Below are positions 9,092 through 19,604 of a stretch of DNA of 64,000 nucleotides, piece after piece. This DNA is from Bradyrhizobium guangdongense (GTDB lineage: Bacteria > Pseudomonadota > Alphaproteobacteria > Rhizobiales > Xanthobacteraceae). Numbering within the stretch: the first letter of the stretch is position 1; each line of letters opens with the position of its first letter. The stretch covers positions 434,001 to 498,000 of the forward strand of contig NZ_CP030052.1 of assembly GCF_004114975.1 (NCBI RefSeq), read 5' to 3'. Under the pieces are notes generated by a model that saw nothing but the letters and a program-made list of their open reading frames with translations, searched no databases and was not told the origin of the DNA. Position numbers and translations under genes: made by a program.

Positions 9092-10087
9092 ATGCCCGCA
9101 GCCATGATGAAAGCTGTTCAAGTCGAAAAGCCGGGAGGACCCGAGGTCCTCAAATACATCGATCTGCCAATTCCCACACCGGCGGCTGGGCAAGTCCTCA
9201 TTCGGACCGACACCATCGGGGTCGGGAAATACGATGCGCTGGTCAGGACTGGACGCTACCCGTGGCCCGTGGAGTATCCGGAGGTGCCGGGGATCAGTGT
9301 AACCGGCTATGTTGAGCGGGTGGGAGATGGTGTTGAAGGCTTCTCCCCGGGCCAGCCCGTTCTCGCATGGAAGTTTTCTCGCCGATGTTACGCCGAATAT
9401 GTCGCCTGCGATGTCCACGAGATCACGAAGCTGCCTGAAGGCATAGACATTGAGGGCGCGGTCGCAATTCCCGACTATCAGGTCGCATGGGGCATGTTGA
9501 ATGACGCTGCAGATCTGCGCCGGGTAAAGGTCGCCTCCATCAACGGAGCTACTGGCGGCGTCGGCTGCGCCATGATCGATCTTTGCCGCGCTGCTGGGAT
9601 ACAGCTGATAGCTGTCTGCCGGGCCCCGAACAAGGCAGCGTTCGCCTTGGAGCGGGGTGCAAGCTATGCGATCGACAGCAGCTCTGAAGCGGTTGGTGCC
9701 CGGATCTTGGATATCACCAAAGGTACGGGCGTCGACTTGATGTTCGACCAATTGGTCGGTCCGGATTTCCGCGACAACATCAAGCTCGTTGCTCCCTTGG
9801 GACAGATCGTCACGTTCAATGCGCTGTCGGGACTTCCATCGTCCGACCTATTCGCGGACTTGCGCAAGAACATGGACCGCAGCATCTCAGTGCGTGCTTA
9901 TAGCGTTCACGTCTACGATCCATTTCCTCAAGAGCGCGTACGGATTGCGTCAGAGGTCTTCAAACTCGTGGAAGCAAGAGCCATCAATCCGTCCGTGACG
10001 GTGCGATTGCCGCTTAGGGAGGCTGTGCAAGCGCATCGAATGCTTGATGGCCGGGAAGTTATGGGCAAGCTGGTGTTAAAGCCGTAG
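9092..10087 (+). CDS. Zinc-type alcohol dehydrogenase-like / quinone oxidoreductase
   Basis: About 331 residues of the medium-chain dehydrogenase/reductase superfamily. The N-terminal GroES-like domain has GGPEVLKYIDLPIP and YPEVPGISVTG. The nucleotide-binding domain has INGATGGVGCAMIDLC near residue 155 (GxxGxxG). No catalytic-zinc cysteines are present, so it belongs with the zinc-free quinone oxidoreductases that reduce quinones or enones with NADPH. GGAGG lies before the ATG at 9092; a GTG six bases upstream is less likely. It is the last gene of the operon that begins at 5705. A strongly decayed copy of this gene lies at 21.2-21.9 kb. Confidence 0.85.
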   Translation: MPAAMMKAVQVEKPGGPEVLKYIDLPIPTPAAGQVLIRTDTIGVGKYDALVRTGRYPWPVEYPEVPGISVTGYVERVGDGVEGFSPGQPVLAWKFSRRCYAEYVACDVHEITKLPEGIDIEGAVAIPDYQVAWGMLNDAADLRRVKVASINGATGGVGCAMIDLCRAAGIQLIAVCRAPNKAAFALERGASYAIDSSSEAVGARILDITKGTGVDLMFDQLVGPDFRDNIKLVAPLGQIVTFNALSGLPSSDLFADLRKNMDRSISVRAYSVHVYDPFPQERVRIASEVFKLVEARAINPSVTVRLPLREAVQAHRMLDGREVMGKLVLKP

Positions 10088-10288
10088 CGAGGGATGCATC
10101 ACCGCACACCCGAGACGCCGTGATTCGCCGCCTTCCATTTCCTGTCGATGGCAAGGAGATGCGGCGCAATCGACGACACGACAATTCTATACATAGGCAT
10201 ACCGCCACCAAGATGCGTCCCGGACTTAATGATGAATTAGCGAGAGCGCGATAGGTTCTCGGAAACTTATGCGAAATGTGGGGTACGC

Positions 10289-12361
10289 ATGCGAATCGGA
10301 AAGCTCTTTGCGCTGTCGATGCTGACGGTGACCACGTTTGCGGTTATTCTCGGCGCCGAGGTTCTGCTTCCGCAGACGCGCATCTTCGTTAGTCGCTCCG
10401 AATCCATCAAAATGGTCGAGGCTTTCGGCGCGGTGCTGATGGTCAGTCAACACCTGGCGGGCCTTCGTACACCCTACATCACGATCTTTCAGGAAACGCC
10501 CGCCACGCCGACCCAGATCGAAGCGATGGGCAAGGCGTCGAGCGCCGCCGATGCGGCCTTCGACCTGGCCCGCAACAGTTTGCTGGCCCTTGATGGTGGC
10601 GAACCGATGATCCAAAGCCTGGACCGTACCGGGCGCCGTTTCAAGGATGTTCATGCGGCGGCCGATCGGGCCGTGCGCGTATCCCTCGGATCGCGCGATA
10701 GTGCGGTGGTCAAAGAACTCCTTCCCACTGTTGCCGAGATGATCGGCGCGATCGAGCCGATCCTGAATCGGCTGGAGGGGCAGGTGGTCAGCGCCGATTC
10801 TTCACTTGCAACGCTGCTGAGCCTGGCGCGAACCGCGCAGGATTTGCGGGTGACCGCCGGCAGCCACGCCTCGCCACTGTCGCCGGCCTTGAGCGCCTCG
10901 CGTCCGCTCACTCCCGCTGAATTTGCGCTGATGGATCGTATGCAGGGCCGCTTAGATGCCGACCGAGAACGCATCGAGGGCACGATCGACCAGCTCGGCA
11001 ATCCGCCCCGCCTTGCCACGGCCATGAAAGCGGCCGTCGAAGCCTATTTCGGAAAGGCGATTCCGGTCGTCGAGAAGGAAATGCCGGCGGCCAGAGGCGA
11101 CGGCAAATACAGTCTCAGTCCCTCCGACATGGCCAAGGTCATTGTGCCCGCTATCCAGATGTTCTTCGGCGTCCGCGATGCCGCCTTGGCCGAAGCTGCC
11201 GAGCGCGCCTCGGCGGTCCGTGACGGCGCGCTGGGGATGCTGGTGCTTGCAGGAGTTGCAGTGCTGGCCCTGCTCGGTACGCTCGCTGGCGTGACCATAA
11301 TGCTGCGCCGACGCGTGGTGACGCCGCTAGGCCAGCTTGCGGAGGTGATCGGCACTCTTGCGGCCGGAAACCATGACGTCGAGATCCCATCGACCGGCCG
11401 GAATGATGAAGTCGGCCAAGTTGCCGGCTCGCTACAGCATTTCAAAGACAAGCTAGTCGCCCAAAAGGCTGCCGACGCCGCGGCCGCCAGCGAAGCCGAG
11501 GGCAAACTCAAACGCGGCCAACGCTTGGACCAGATTGCGCGCGAATTCGAGGCCATGATCGGCGATGTGATCAGGACCGTTTCGTCCGCCTCCGCGGCGT
11601 TGGAAGCGTCGGCCGGTATGCTGACTAGCACGGCCGAGCAATCCAAACAGATCACGGCTGCCGTGGCTGGCTCCTCCGAACAAGCTTCGACCAACGTGCA
11701 GACCGTGGCGGCGGCCGCCGAGGAGATGTCGTCGTCCGTCGACGAGATTGGTCGCCAAGTGCAAGATTCAGCCCGCATTGCTGGCGAAGCGGTGCTGCAG
11801 GCGGGACGGACCAACGAGCATGTCGCCGAACTCGCCAAGGCGGCCCGTCGGATCGGCGACGTAGTCGAACTCATTAGCCAGATCGCAAGCCAAACCAACC
11901 TATTGGCCCTCAACGCCACTATAGAAGCGGCACGCGCCGGGGAGGCCGGCCGCGGGTTCGCGGTGGTGGCGTCGGAGGTCAAGGCTCTGGCCGAGCAGAC
12001 GGCCAAAGCAACCGACGAAATCGGTCAGCAGATAACAGGCATTCAGAGCGCAACCCAGGACTCGGTCGGCGCGATCAAGTCGATCGGAGACACCATCGGC
12101 CGCATGTCAGAAATCGCCTCCACGATCGCGGCGGCGGTTGAGGAGCAGGGCGCGGCAACGCGCGAAATCTCCCGCAACGTGCAGCAGGCGGCGCATGGTA
12201 CCCGACAGGTTTCGGCCAGCATCGTTGATGTACAGAGGGGCGCCAGCGAGACCGAAACGGCGTCATTCAACGTGCTCGCCGCCGCGAAGTCACTGTCCGG
12301 CGAAAGCAACCGGCTAGAGACCGAGGTCGCCACATTCCTGGAAGCGATCCGCGCAGCCTAA
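10289..12361 (+). CDS. Methyl-accepting chemotaxis protein
   Basis: 690 residues. Membrane segment 1 is near residues 5-27, then comes a periplasmic sensor region of about 280 residues rich in helix, and membrane segment 2 near 312-337. A HAMP domain follows ([16 protein letters not shown]), then a long cytoplasmic coiled coil. The signalling tip near residues 530-570 reads [20 protein letters not shown] and [17 protein letters not shown], the invariant chemoreceptor hairpin. It should report a ligand to a CheA/CheW array. No che genes adjoin it, so it depends on an array encoded elsewhere. It stands alone between two catabolic units and may sense a related compound, which the sequence cannot show. 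Confidence 0.93.
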   Translation: MRIGKLFALSMLTVTTFAVILGAEVLLPQTRIFVSRSESIKMVEAFGAVLMVSQHLAGLRTPYITIFQETPATPTQIEAMGKASSAADAAFDLARNSLLALDGGEPMIQSLDRTGRRFKDVHAAADRAVRVSLGSRDSAVVKELLPTVAEMIGAIEPILNRLEGQVVSADSSLATLLSLARTAQDLRVTAGSHASPLSPALSASRPLTPAEFALMDRMQGRLDADRERIEGTIDQLGNPPRLATAMKAAVEAYFGKAIPVVEKEMPAARGDGKYSLSPSDMAKVIVPAIQMFFGVRDAALAEAAERASAVRDGALGMLVLAGVAVLALLGTLAGVTIMLRRRVVTPLGQLAEVIGTLAAGNHDVEIPSTGRNDEVGQVAGSLQHFKDKLVAQKAADAAAASEAEGKLKRGQRLDQIAREFEAMIGDVIRTVSSASAALEASAGMLTSTAEQSKQITAAVAGSSEQASTNVQTVAAAAEEMSSSVDEIGRQVQDSARIAGEAVLQAGRTNEHVAELAKAARRIGDVVELISQIASQTNLLALNATIEAARAGEAGRGFAVVASEVKALAEQTAKATDEIGQQITGIQSATQDSVGAIKSIGDTIGRMSEIASTIAAAVEEQGAATREISRNVQQAAHGTRQVSASIVDVQRGASETETASFNVLAAAKSLSGESNRLETEVATFLEAIRAA

Positions 12362-12749
12362 CGGGCCTAACACGGATCACCTGTCCTCGCCGGAACTCTC
12401 CGGGCTGAACGTCTCATTGCTCGTCTTGAACGGGCACTCACCACAAGGTCACCTGGACACACCGTCGATAGTCATGTCGGGATAGCACTCAATATGTTTG
12501 CCTCGAGTTCGTTGCGGAAACCCCGCAGACTCTGATCGTCCGCTGGATAACAATTGAGTGACAGGTCAGCACCCACACTAGTCACGACCGCCGCCTCACA
12601 AACTTTGCTGGCGGTGCAGCTGTGAGCCGTGTCGTGGAAACGTTGCGATCACGACGTGGCTGGGCAGCCTCCTACTTCCTTTTGGTAAACTCAGGCGGCG
12701 ACGACATTCTCTTTTTCGCCCGTCGATCGGCTACTAATTCAGCAGCCTG
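12362..12749. other. Intergenic region without a recognisable gene
   Basis: 388 bases between the chemoreceptor stop and the end of the convergent TetR gene. I see no conserved ORF, no RNA gene and no clear terminator hairpin followed by a T-run. Confidence 0.5.
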
Positions 12750-13397
12750 CTAGGCGTTTTCGGGACACATCACTGCGCTAATGACGGCGATCAGCTCCTT
12801 GCGGAATTGCTTGTCGTCTTTAGCAACCGGCGCAAATCGCGCGATGAATTGCCGGTTAGCCATGGACATCGACATCGCGCCGAGGGCGGCAAAGAATCGC
12901 AAGTTCGGATCGACTTTCCGGCTGTTGCCACTCCGATTGACTGCTGCGATCAAGGGTACCAAGGTTTCTCGGAGTGGCTTAGTTAGGGCATTGTGAAAGA
13001 ACTCAAATCGCTCGCTCTGGTCGATCCCGGCAACCTCGTTGATGACAAATCGCGCAAATTGCGGCTTACGCTGGCCCACATTGATCAATTGTTCAATCGT
13101 AAGCTCTAGGCGCTCCCTCGAAGACACTTCTGCCCCATCCGATCGCACGGATGCGAGCAGAGCCATCGCCTCCCCCGAAAACGACTCGATTACGGCCTTC
13201 CATAGTTCGAGTTTTGATCCGTAGTGGTAAGAGATCAGGGCGACATCAACTTTCGCGGCAGCAGCGATTGAGCGGAGGTTTGCCTTTTCGAAACCGTGCT
13301 CGGCAAATGCGTCGAGCGCTGCATCGAGAAGGTTGTCGGCCTCTAGTTCTGAGCCCTTCCGTGGTCGACCGCGCGTTCTCACGGCTTTTCGAGACAT
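12750..13397 (-). CDS. TetR/AcrR-family repressor of the adjacent efflux genes
   Basis: 215 residues from the ATG preceded by GGAGG (13397); an upstream ATG at 13448 would overlap the operator. The N-terminal HTH has LLDAALDAFAEHGFEKANLR followed by VDVALISYHYGSKLELW, the TetR recognition-helix region. The C-terminal part is a ligand-binding helical domain (residues about 70-210) resembling proteins annotated as CerR-type C-terminal. It is divergent from the RND efflux cassette, with a perfect 24-bp palindrome between them. It therefore probably represses both itself and the pump until an inducer binds. Confidence 0.88.
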   Translation of the reverse strand: MSRKAVRTRGRPRKGSELEADNLLDAALDAFAEHGFEKANLRSIAAAAKVDVALISYHYGSKLELWKAVIESFSGEAMALLASVRSDGAEVSSRERLELTIEQLINVGQRKPQFARFVINEVAGIDQSERFEFFHNALTKPLRETLVPLIAAVNRSGNSRKVDPNLRFFAALGAMSMSMANRQFIARFAPVAKDDKQFRKELIAVISAVMCPENA

Positions 13398-13451
13398 CCC
13401 TCCTCCTCCATCGACCATTCCGACCTCTTGACGTTTAGAACGATGCAACTA

Positions 13452-13475
13452 AATATTCAACGCCTGTTGAATATT
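13452..13475. promoter_or_regulatory. Perfect palindrome, likely TetR operator
   Basis: The arms AATATTCAAC and GTTGAATATT are exact complements separated by GCCT. The site lies 55 bp before the TetR start and about 93 bp before the first adaptor gene, in the divergent gap, where a TetR dimer would control both directions. Confidence 0.75.
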
Positions 13476-13567
13476 ACGCCTTGGAGTTCTTTGGCGGGGC
13501 GCTCAGACAACTTGAAACTTTGAGTTAAATCAGCATGTTGCAAATGCCCAGCGAAGAAGGGGACCTA

Positions 13568-14668
13568 ATGCCGCGGCTGGCCAACAGGGCGCAATTCCGC
13601 ACGTCGCTCGCGCTCGTCGCGACCGTGCTTACAGCGTTCCCGAACTCGATGGCGCGAGCGGGTGACAAGTCTTCGGCGCTGTTGCGCGTGACCGTCGCCA
13701 CCGCCCGCCGGCAACACATCACGCCAGACCTTCCCCTCACTGGGACGATCCAGGCTCGCATCCTTTCGAACATTGCATTTCAGACCAGTGGACGAGTTGT
13801 CCGTCGCGACGTCGAGGTTGGGCAGTATGTCAAAGCAGGTCAAACTCTCGCGCATCTTGAACGGACCGAGCAGCAGACCGATGTTACCAGTGCTGAAGCA
13901 GCGCTGAATGCTGCGAATGCGCAGTTGCTGGAAGCCCAACGAAATTTCGAGCGACAACAGTCTCTGCTTAGCAGTGGCTCTACCACACGTGAGCGATTCG
14001 ATCAGGCGTTAGCCACGCTTCGAACAGATGAGGCGCAGGTCAACAGCGCACAAGCTGCCCTGAATACGGCACGCGAGCGGCTAACCTACACGGAATTGAA
14101 GGCAGGACGGGACGGCATCATTGTCTCACGTAGTATCGAAGTCGGCCAGGTTGTGCAGGCCGGACAGACGGCTTTCGCCCTTGCCGAGGATGGCCCGCGG
14201 GATGCGGTATTCCAAGTTCCCGAGATTCTTGTCACCAATCCGCCAAACGACAGGACTGTCGACATCACCTCGCAATCGATGCCGAATGTAACTGTTGCCG
14301 GCTCTGTGCGCGAGATCTCGCCGATTTTGGATCAGGCCACCGGCACCGTTACGCTCAAGGTCGCGGTCGAACGAGCGCCGGCCGATTTGACACTCGGTTC
14401 GGCCGTCGTCGGTAGAGCCCGTTGGGAGTTATCGCCTGCCTTTGTCATTCCATCGAGCGCGCTGTTTGCAGCCAACGGTAAGCCCGCAGTCTGGATATTG
14501 GATAGCGAGAACAAGGCCCGGCTTCGCGGGGTCGTCGTGCAGGAATATCTCACTGGAGCGGTCGCGTTGGCCGCCGGATTGGAAGAAGGCGAGCGTGTCG
14601 TAACTTCCAGCGTACAACTGCTGTATCCAGGGAAGGTTGTCGCGGTCGCCTACGGAGCCGAGCCATGA
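13568..14668 (+). CDS. RND efflux periplasmic adaptor subunit (first)
   Basis: About 366 residues from the ATG at 13568, which has AGGGG upstream; the earlier ATG at 13535 lacks a site. A signal peptide (SLALVATVLTAFPNSMARA) is followed by the HlyD/AcrA layout. The first lipoyl half is IAFQTSGRVVRRDVEVGQYV, a coiled-coil hairpin spans roughly residues 100-165 (rich in A, E and Q), the second half reads LKAGRDGIIVSRSIEVGQVV, and a beta-barrel plus membrane-proximal domain end the protein. It would link the RND pump at 15.7 kb to an outer-membrane channel. No channel gene adjoins it. Its stop overlaps the start of a second adaptor gene. Confidence 0.9.
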   Translation: MPRLANRAQFRTSLALVATVLTAFPNSMARAGDKSSALLRVTVATARRQHITPDLPLTGTIQARILSNIAFQTSGRVVRRDVEVGQYVKAGQTLAHLERTEQQTDVTSAEAALNAANAQLLEAQRNFERQQSLLSSGSTTRERFDQALATLRTDEAQVNSAQAALNTARERLTYTELKAGRDGIIVSRSIEVGQVVQAGQTAFALAEDGPRDAVFQVPEILVTNPPNDRTVDITSQSMPNVTVAGSVREISPILDQATGTVTLKVAVERAPADLTLGSAVVGRARWELSPAFVIPSSALFAANGKPAVWILDSENKARLRGVVVQEYLTGAVALAAGLEEGERVVTSSVQLLYPGKVVAVAYGAEP

Positions 14669-15741
14669 CGTCGCCCGCACCCACGGTCTTGCGGCTGCTA
14701 CTTTTCGCCTGCGCCGCGGCGCTTTCCGGGTGCGAGGAGAAGAGCCTCGAATCGCCCGTCATTCGTCCCGTGCTCACCATGGTTGTGCAACCGGCCTCGT
14801 AGAGGATCGACACCTTCACCGGAACGGTGCAGCCTCGGTACCAGGCCGAGCTTGGCTTTCAAACAATGGGGCGAATGAGCTCGCGCGACGTCAATGTGGG
14901 AGATCTCGTTGCCAAGGGGCAAAGACTCGGGTCCCTTGATTCGACCGTCGCGCAGCTCGCGATCGTCTCAAGCCAGGCCGATCTGGCCAACGCTCGAGCG
15001 GTCCTTGCCAATGCCGAGGCCACTCTGGAACGAAAGCACAAACTGTTCAGCACGGGCAGCGGGACACAGGCGGACCTCGATGCGGCAACAGCAGCCCAGC
15101 AGAGCGCCCAATCACGCGCCACGCAAGCTGAGGCGAGTCTGCAGAAGGCGACCGAACAACTCGGCTACACGACCCTAAACAGCAGCTATGACGGTGTCGT
15201 CGTCTCCTGGTCCACGGAAATCGGCCAGGTCGTCTCGGTAGGCCAGACGGTTGTCACCATCGCTCGCCCAACTTTTCGCGACGGTGTGTTCGACATACCG
15301 GACGACCGAATTGGCCAATTCATCGAAGGTTCATCCTCTCGGGCATCGCTCCTCGTCCAGGATAGCATCGCAGCCAAGGCGGTCGTCCGTGAGATCGCGC
15401 CGCAGTCGGACTCCTCGACCAGAACTCGGCGCATTCGGTTCACCATCGAAGATCCACCTGAAGCGTTTCGGCTGGGAACCACGATCCGCCTCGCGGCTGC
15501 ACAGGAGGGCCAAATGGAGATTCCGGTTAGTGCTCTTTTGAAAATCGAAGGTCAGGACGCCGTCTGGATCGTGGGAGCAAACAAGAGGGCTCTAGCACGT
15601 CCTGTGATGCTCGGCGCCCACAGGGGAGACCGCGTGGCAGTTACATCCGGCTTGTCGATTGGCGATCGCGTCATCACTGCCGGCGTGCATTCCCTCTCCG
15701 AAGGACAACTCGTCAAACTTTTGCAAGAGAATCAGTCGTGA
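14665..15741 (+). pseudogene. Second RND periplasmic adaptor, interrupted by an in-frame amber codon
   Basis: ATG at 14665 overlaps the previous stop (ATGA). The frame encodes a lipoprotein-type leader ending LSGCEEK, then runs to TAG at 14800-14802, and continues in the same frame without any other stop to 15741. Behind the TAG the protein is a complete AcrA/HlyD adaptor (ELGFQTMGRMSSRDVNVGDL, a coiled-coil hairpin, then DGVVVSWSTEIGQVVSVGQT). The TAG follows Ser and precedes RIDTFTGTV, where relatives commonly have Q, so a CAG to TAG change is the simple explanation. Restart at GTG 14827 would give a protein without a leader, hence not exported. It may be dead, rescued by suppression, or a read error; the first adaptor may suffice. 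Confidence 0.75.
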
Positions 15742-18700
15742 CCTCCTTCAATCTATCTGAATGGGCCCTAAAGCATCGCTCGTTCGTTTGGTTCCTGATG
15801 ATAGCGTCCGCGATAGCGGGCCTGCTCGCCTACCGCAGCCTCGGTCGCGAGGAAGATCCTCCGTTCACCATCAAGACTATGGTGATCCAGCAACAATGGC
15901 CCGGCGCGACGGTTGACGACATGCTCAATCAAGTGACCGACCGGATTGAAAAGGAGGTGAAACAGATCGGCGCGGTCGACTACGTCAAGAGCTACACGAC
16001 GCCCGGTCAGACCACGATTTTGGTCAATCTGAAGGACACCACCAAGCCAAAGGACGTGCCGTGGCTATTCTATGAGGTCCGCAAACATGTTCAGGACATC
16101 CAGTACACCCTGCCTTCAGGCGTAGGCGCAGCCTCCTTCAACGACGAATTTGGCGATGTCTTCGGCAACATCTACGCGTTTACGTCCGACGGACTCAGCC
16201 CACGGCAATTGCGCGACTATGTCGAGCGGGTGCGCTCGGAACTTCTCACCGTGCCAAGCATCGGCAAGATCACGGTGATCGGAGCACAAGATGAGGTCAT
16301 CTATCTCGACATCTCCACGCGCAAGCTGGCGGCACTCGGTCTTAATATGCAGTCGCTCATCAAGACACTGCAAAATCAAAACACAGTGCAGCCGTCAGGC
16401 GTCGTACAAGCGGGCCCAGAACAAGTTTCGCTGCGCGTAAGCGGTCAATTCGCTTCGGAAGAGGCCCTTCGAAGCACCAACCTGCGCATCGACAACCGCT
16501 TCCTTCCGCTTAGCGACGTCGCGACCATCACCCGTGGATATCGCGATCCACCCGATCCGCTATTTCGTGTCGATGGAAAGCCTGCGATCGGGCTCGGCAT
16601 CGCGATGATGGCCTCTAGCAATGTGCTTCAATTTGGTGAGGCGCTGAGAGCAAAGATGCGCGACATCTTGGCCACGCTTCCGGTAGGCGTCGAACTCCAC
16701 CTGGTTTCCGATCAGCCGAAGATAGTTGAGCAGGCAGTCGGCGGCTTCACCGAAGCGCTCGTTGAGGCCATAGCCATCGTGTTGGTGGTAAGCCTGATCA
16801 GTCTTGGAGTGAGGGCAGGGCTGGTGGTCTCGTTCTCAATTCCGCTCGTGCTGGCGGTCGTGTTCGTCATCATGCAGTATTTTGGAGTAACGCTGCAGCG
16901 CATTTCCCTAGGTGCGCTGATCATCGCGCTTGGACTGCTCGTCGATGATGCAATGATAACAGTCGAGATGATGGTGCACCGCCTTGAGCGCGGGGACAAT
17001 CTCTATAACGCAGTGACCTTTGCTTACACCTCGACCGCATTTCCGATGCTAACCGGAACCCTGGTAACTGTCGCAGGCTTTATCCCGATTGGGTTCAACG
17101 GCTCATCGGCTGGCGAATACACCTACACTCTGTTCCTCGTAATCGCAGCATCGCTACTAACCAGCTGGGTGGTAGCCGTTCTGTTCGCTCCACTGATCGG
17201 CGTCATGGTCCTTCCAAAAACCATGAAACATCACGACCATATCGGTGTCGGCCGGCTATCCCGCTACTTTGTCGTTCTACTGGAGGCCGCGATGCGCTTC
17301 CGCTGGGTCACAATCGGCGGAAGCCTCGGTCTGCTCGCGGTGGCAATCGTCGGTATGGGATTTGTGCAGCAGCAGTTCTTCCCGTCGTCAGACCGGTCCG
17401 AGCTGCTCGTCGACTTGACGCTTCCGCAGGGCAGCACGATCCTTGAGACCAAGAAGCAGATCGACCAGTTCGAAAAAGGGCTGGCCTCCGATCCTGACGT
17501 CGAAAGCTGGAGCTCTTATGTTGGGCAAGGTGCGATCCGCTTCTATCTGCCACTCGACCAGCAGATGGCCTTTAACTATTTCGGCCAGGTGGTCGTCGTA
17601 GCCAAGTCACTTGAAGCTCGCAATCGGATCGAAAGCAGATTGCGAAAGACCGCGGCCGATCAATTCATCGGGATCGACGTCTTCATCCACCCGCTCGACC
17701 TTGGACCTCCGGTTGGACGTCCGCTGCAATACCGCCTCAGCGGGCCGGACATCCAGCAATTGCGCGCCAAGGCACTGGAGATCGCCAAAATCATGAGCGA
17801 CAACCCGCATCTTGACCCTCCGACATTTGATTGGAACGAGCCAGGCAAGGTCGTTCAAGTCGAAATAGCGCAAGACAAGGCGAGGCAGCTCGGGCTCGAC
17901 TCCGTCGATGTTGCCTCGATACTGAACGGCCTTGTCGGCGGGACGTCCATTACACAGATGCGCGATAGCATTTATCAGGTCAACATCGTTGGGCGCGCCG
18001 CAAACGACGAACGCAGCCGAATCGAAACGCTGCAGTCGTTGCAGATCCCGACTGGCAATGGACAGGTGGTCCCGTTGCTCTCGTTCGCAACACTTCGCTA
18101 TGACCTGGAGCAGCCCATTATTTGGCGACGCGACCGTGTCCCAACAATCACGATTCGAGGCACCATCCACGATGGCACGCAACCGGCAACTGTCGTCCAA
18201 CAGCTTGCGCCGGCTATCGAGACCTTCGCCGCGAACCTGCCGGCGTCGATGAAGATCGCAACCGGAGGCGCCGTCGAGGAGAGCTCAAAGGGTCAGGGTC
18301 CAATCGTTGCGGTCGTGCCTGTGATGCTGCTTGCGATGGCGTTCTTCATTATGGTCCAGCTGCAAAGCTTTGCGAAGCTGTTCCTTGTCGTAAGCGTGGC
18401 TCCCCTCGGCTTGATCGGCGTTGTGTTCGCTCTCCTCGTATCCGGAAAACCGATGGGTTTTGTCGCGATTCTCGGTACGTTAGCCCTTATCGGGATCATC
18501 ATTCGCAATTCGATTATCTTGATGGCGCAGATCGACGAAATGCTTGACGAGGGTCACGATCAATGGTCGGCAGTCGTGCTGGCAACACAGCATCGCATGC
18601 GGCCAATCCTGCTGACGGCCGCCGCAGCAAGCCTCGGCATGCTTCCGATCGCGCCGCAGGTCTTCTGGGGTCCTATGGCGCTATCGATGATCGGTGGCAT

Positions 18701-18836
18701 CATGGCTGCGACCTTCCTGACTCTCTTTTTCTTGCCGGCGCTTTACATCGCCTGGTTCCGTGTAGAAGCCCCACTAAAGGACTCTTCTTCGCGCCAGGAG
18801 GAGCCCAGCAGGCTCGCCAGGGCCAGCTCACCATAG
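15738..18836 (+). CDS. RND efflux transporter permease (AcrB/MexB-type)
   Basis: 1032 residues, the normal size for the inner-membrane proton antiporter of tripartite pumps. It has twelve membrane segments in two halves with large periplasmic domains after segments 1 and 7. The proton relay pair is present as GLLVDDAMITVE (Asp about 402 and 403). The second half has IGIIIRNSIIL, where AcrB has a lysine; Arg here matches another branch of the family. The start is GTG at 15738, overlapping the adaptor stop by four bases. Together with TetR and the adaptors it makes a drug- or solvent-type efflux cassette. An outer-membrane factor is absent and would have to come from elsewhere. Confidence 0.93.
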   Translation: MTSFNLSEWALKHRSFVWFLMIASAIAGLLAYRSLGREEDPPFTIKTMVIQQQWPGATVDDMLNQVTDRIEKEVKQIGAVDYVKSYTTPGQTTILVNLKDTTKPKDVPWLFYEVRKHVQDIQYTLPSGVGAASFNDEFGDVFGNIYAFTSDGLSPRQLRDYVERVRSELLTVPSIGKITVIGAQDEVIYLDISTRKLAALGLNMQSLIKTLQNQNTVQPSGVVQAGPEQVSLRVSGQFASEEALRSTNLRIDNRFLPLSDVATITRGYRDPPDPLFRVDGKPAIGLGIAMMASSNVLQFGEALRAKMRDILATLPVGVELHLVSDQPKIVEQAVGGFTEALVEAIAIVLVVSLISLGVRAGLVVSFSIPLVLAVVFVIMQYFGVTLQRISLGALIIALGLLVDDAMITVEMMVHRLERGDNLYNAVTFAYTSTAFPMLTGTLVTVAGFIPIGFNGSSAGEYTYTLFLVIAASLLTSWVVAVLFAPLIGVMVLPKTMKHHDHIGVGRLSRYFVVLLEAAMRFRWVTIGGSLGLLAVAIVGMGFVQQQFFPSSDRSELLVDLTLPQGSTILETKKQIDQFEKGLASDPDVESWSSYVGQGAIRFYLPLDQQMAFNYFGQVVVVAKSLEARNRIESRLRKTAADQFIGIDVFIHPLDLGPPVGRPLQYRLSGPDIQQLRAKALEIAKIMSDNPHLDPPTFDWNEPGKVVQVEIAQDKARQLGLDSVDVASILNGLVGGTSITQMRDSIYQVNIVGRAANDERSRIETLQSLQIPTGNGQVVPLLSFATLRYDLEQPIIWRRDRVPTITIRGTIHDGTQPATVVQQLAPAIETFAANLPASMKIATGGAVEESSKGQGPIVAVVPVMLLAMAFFIMVQLQSFAKLFLVVSVAPLGLIGVVFALLVSGKPMGFVAILGTLALIGIIIRNSIILMAQIDEMLDEGHDQWSAVVLATQHRMRPILLTAAAASLGMLPIAPQVFWGPMALSMIGGIMAATFLTLFFLPALYIAWFRVEAPLKDSSSRQEEPSRLARASSP

Positions 18837-19554
18837 GGAAGCCCGAGCGCGATGCCACAAGGCCTTTGGCGTCCTGCTTGGTAACCGCCACGCTCCGCGC
18901 CGGTTTGTACCGGGAGTTCGTGATGCCTTTCCCTGCACCGGATCCGACCGTAGAGCTCTTCGGGCTTGGCGATCCGGTGCACGACGATCGGCGATTGCCG
19001 GCAGCGTCGCACGACGTTCACCGCGCTTTCACAATCCACGAGCGTCGTGAAATGATGTCACCGCCGTAGCTGTCGAGCTACCGAGTGATGGTCCTTAGGA
19101 GAATCAAACAATCGATCGCGAGACCGAGCACCAGAACGACGTTAAAAAAGCTCGCCACATCATCGTCCTGAATGTCTCTCCCGTAGCGTCCACGGCTATC
19201 GAAAGCGCAGCGCCACTGAATTGATCAGGAGCGTGGCACATTGGTCTCGTCTCAGAATGCCGGTGACGCGTCGAACTCGGCCCAGCTACAGTCGACGTGG
19301 CTCGGACGTGCGTTTCCGACCGTGCTTATGAAAGCGCACGGCGCAACATGGGTATGGTCGAGAACAAGACCACTGCTAGCAATGTCGTAGACCTTCTTAT
19401 CAGGTCTGCTCTCCTGCCAGACGTTGTCGAATGCGACGACATCAGCCGTCCCAATCGGCGTATTCTCGTGGGCACAACAAAAGCCCCAAGCTTCAAATCT
19501 GGCGCTCTTTGCGGTTCTGCATAGTTGCCGGCCACGCGCATCCATACGTCAGAT
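18837..19554. other. Gene-poor stretch after the efflux genes
   Basis: About 720 bases with no recognisable protein. A 97-codon ORF on the minus strand (19252-19545) and a short plus ORF near 18921-19069 are open, but I cannot match either to a family. The region begins a zone (to about 23.6 kb) in which most genes are broken, so these may be remnants. Confidence 0.45.
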
Positions 19555-19604
19555 TTGACATATATGTTCATGCCTGCTAGCCAGTAAGTAATAAATGACA
19601 TATG
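19555..19604 (+). promoter_or_regulatory. Promoter/operator module 3 (TTGACATAT ... TGACATATG)
   Basis: TTGACATAT at 19555-19563 is followed after about 21 bp by TAAGTAATAAATGACATATG (19585-19604) and then GGAGGAAGG. Spacing and sequence match modules at 5636 and 22106. The ORF that should follow is short and unrecognised, so this copy may now drive only the frameshifted MFS gene 400 bp downstream. Confidence 0.5.

Noticed and set aside
11044..12006. 320-codon minus-strand frame inside the chemoreceptor gene.
   Set aside because: Antisense to the conserved signalling hairpin; Ala/Ser-rich shadow without motifs.
19252..19545. 97-codon minus-strand ORF as a real gene.
   Set aside because: No recognised motif, no clear ribosome-binding site and a position in a decayed zone. 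It is mentioned only within the gap description.
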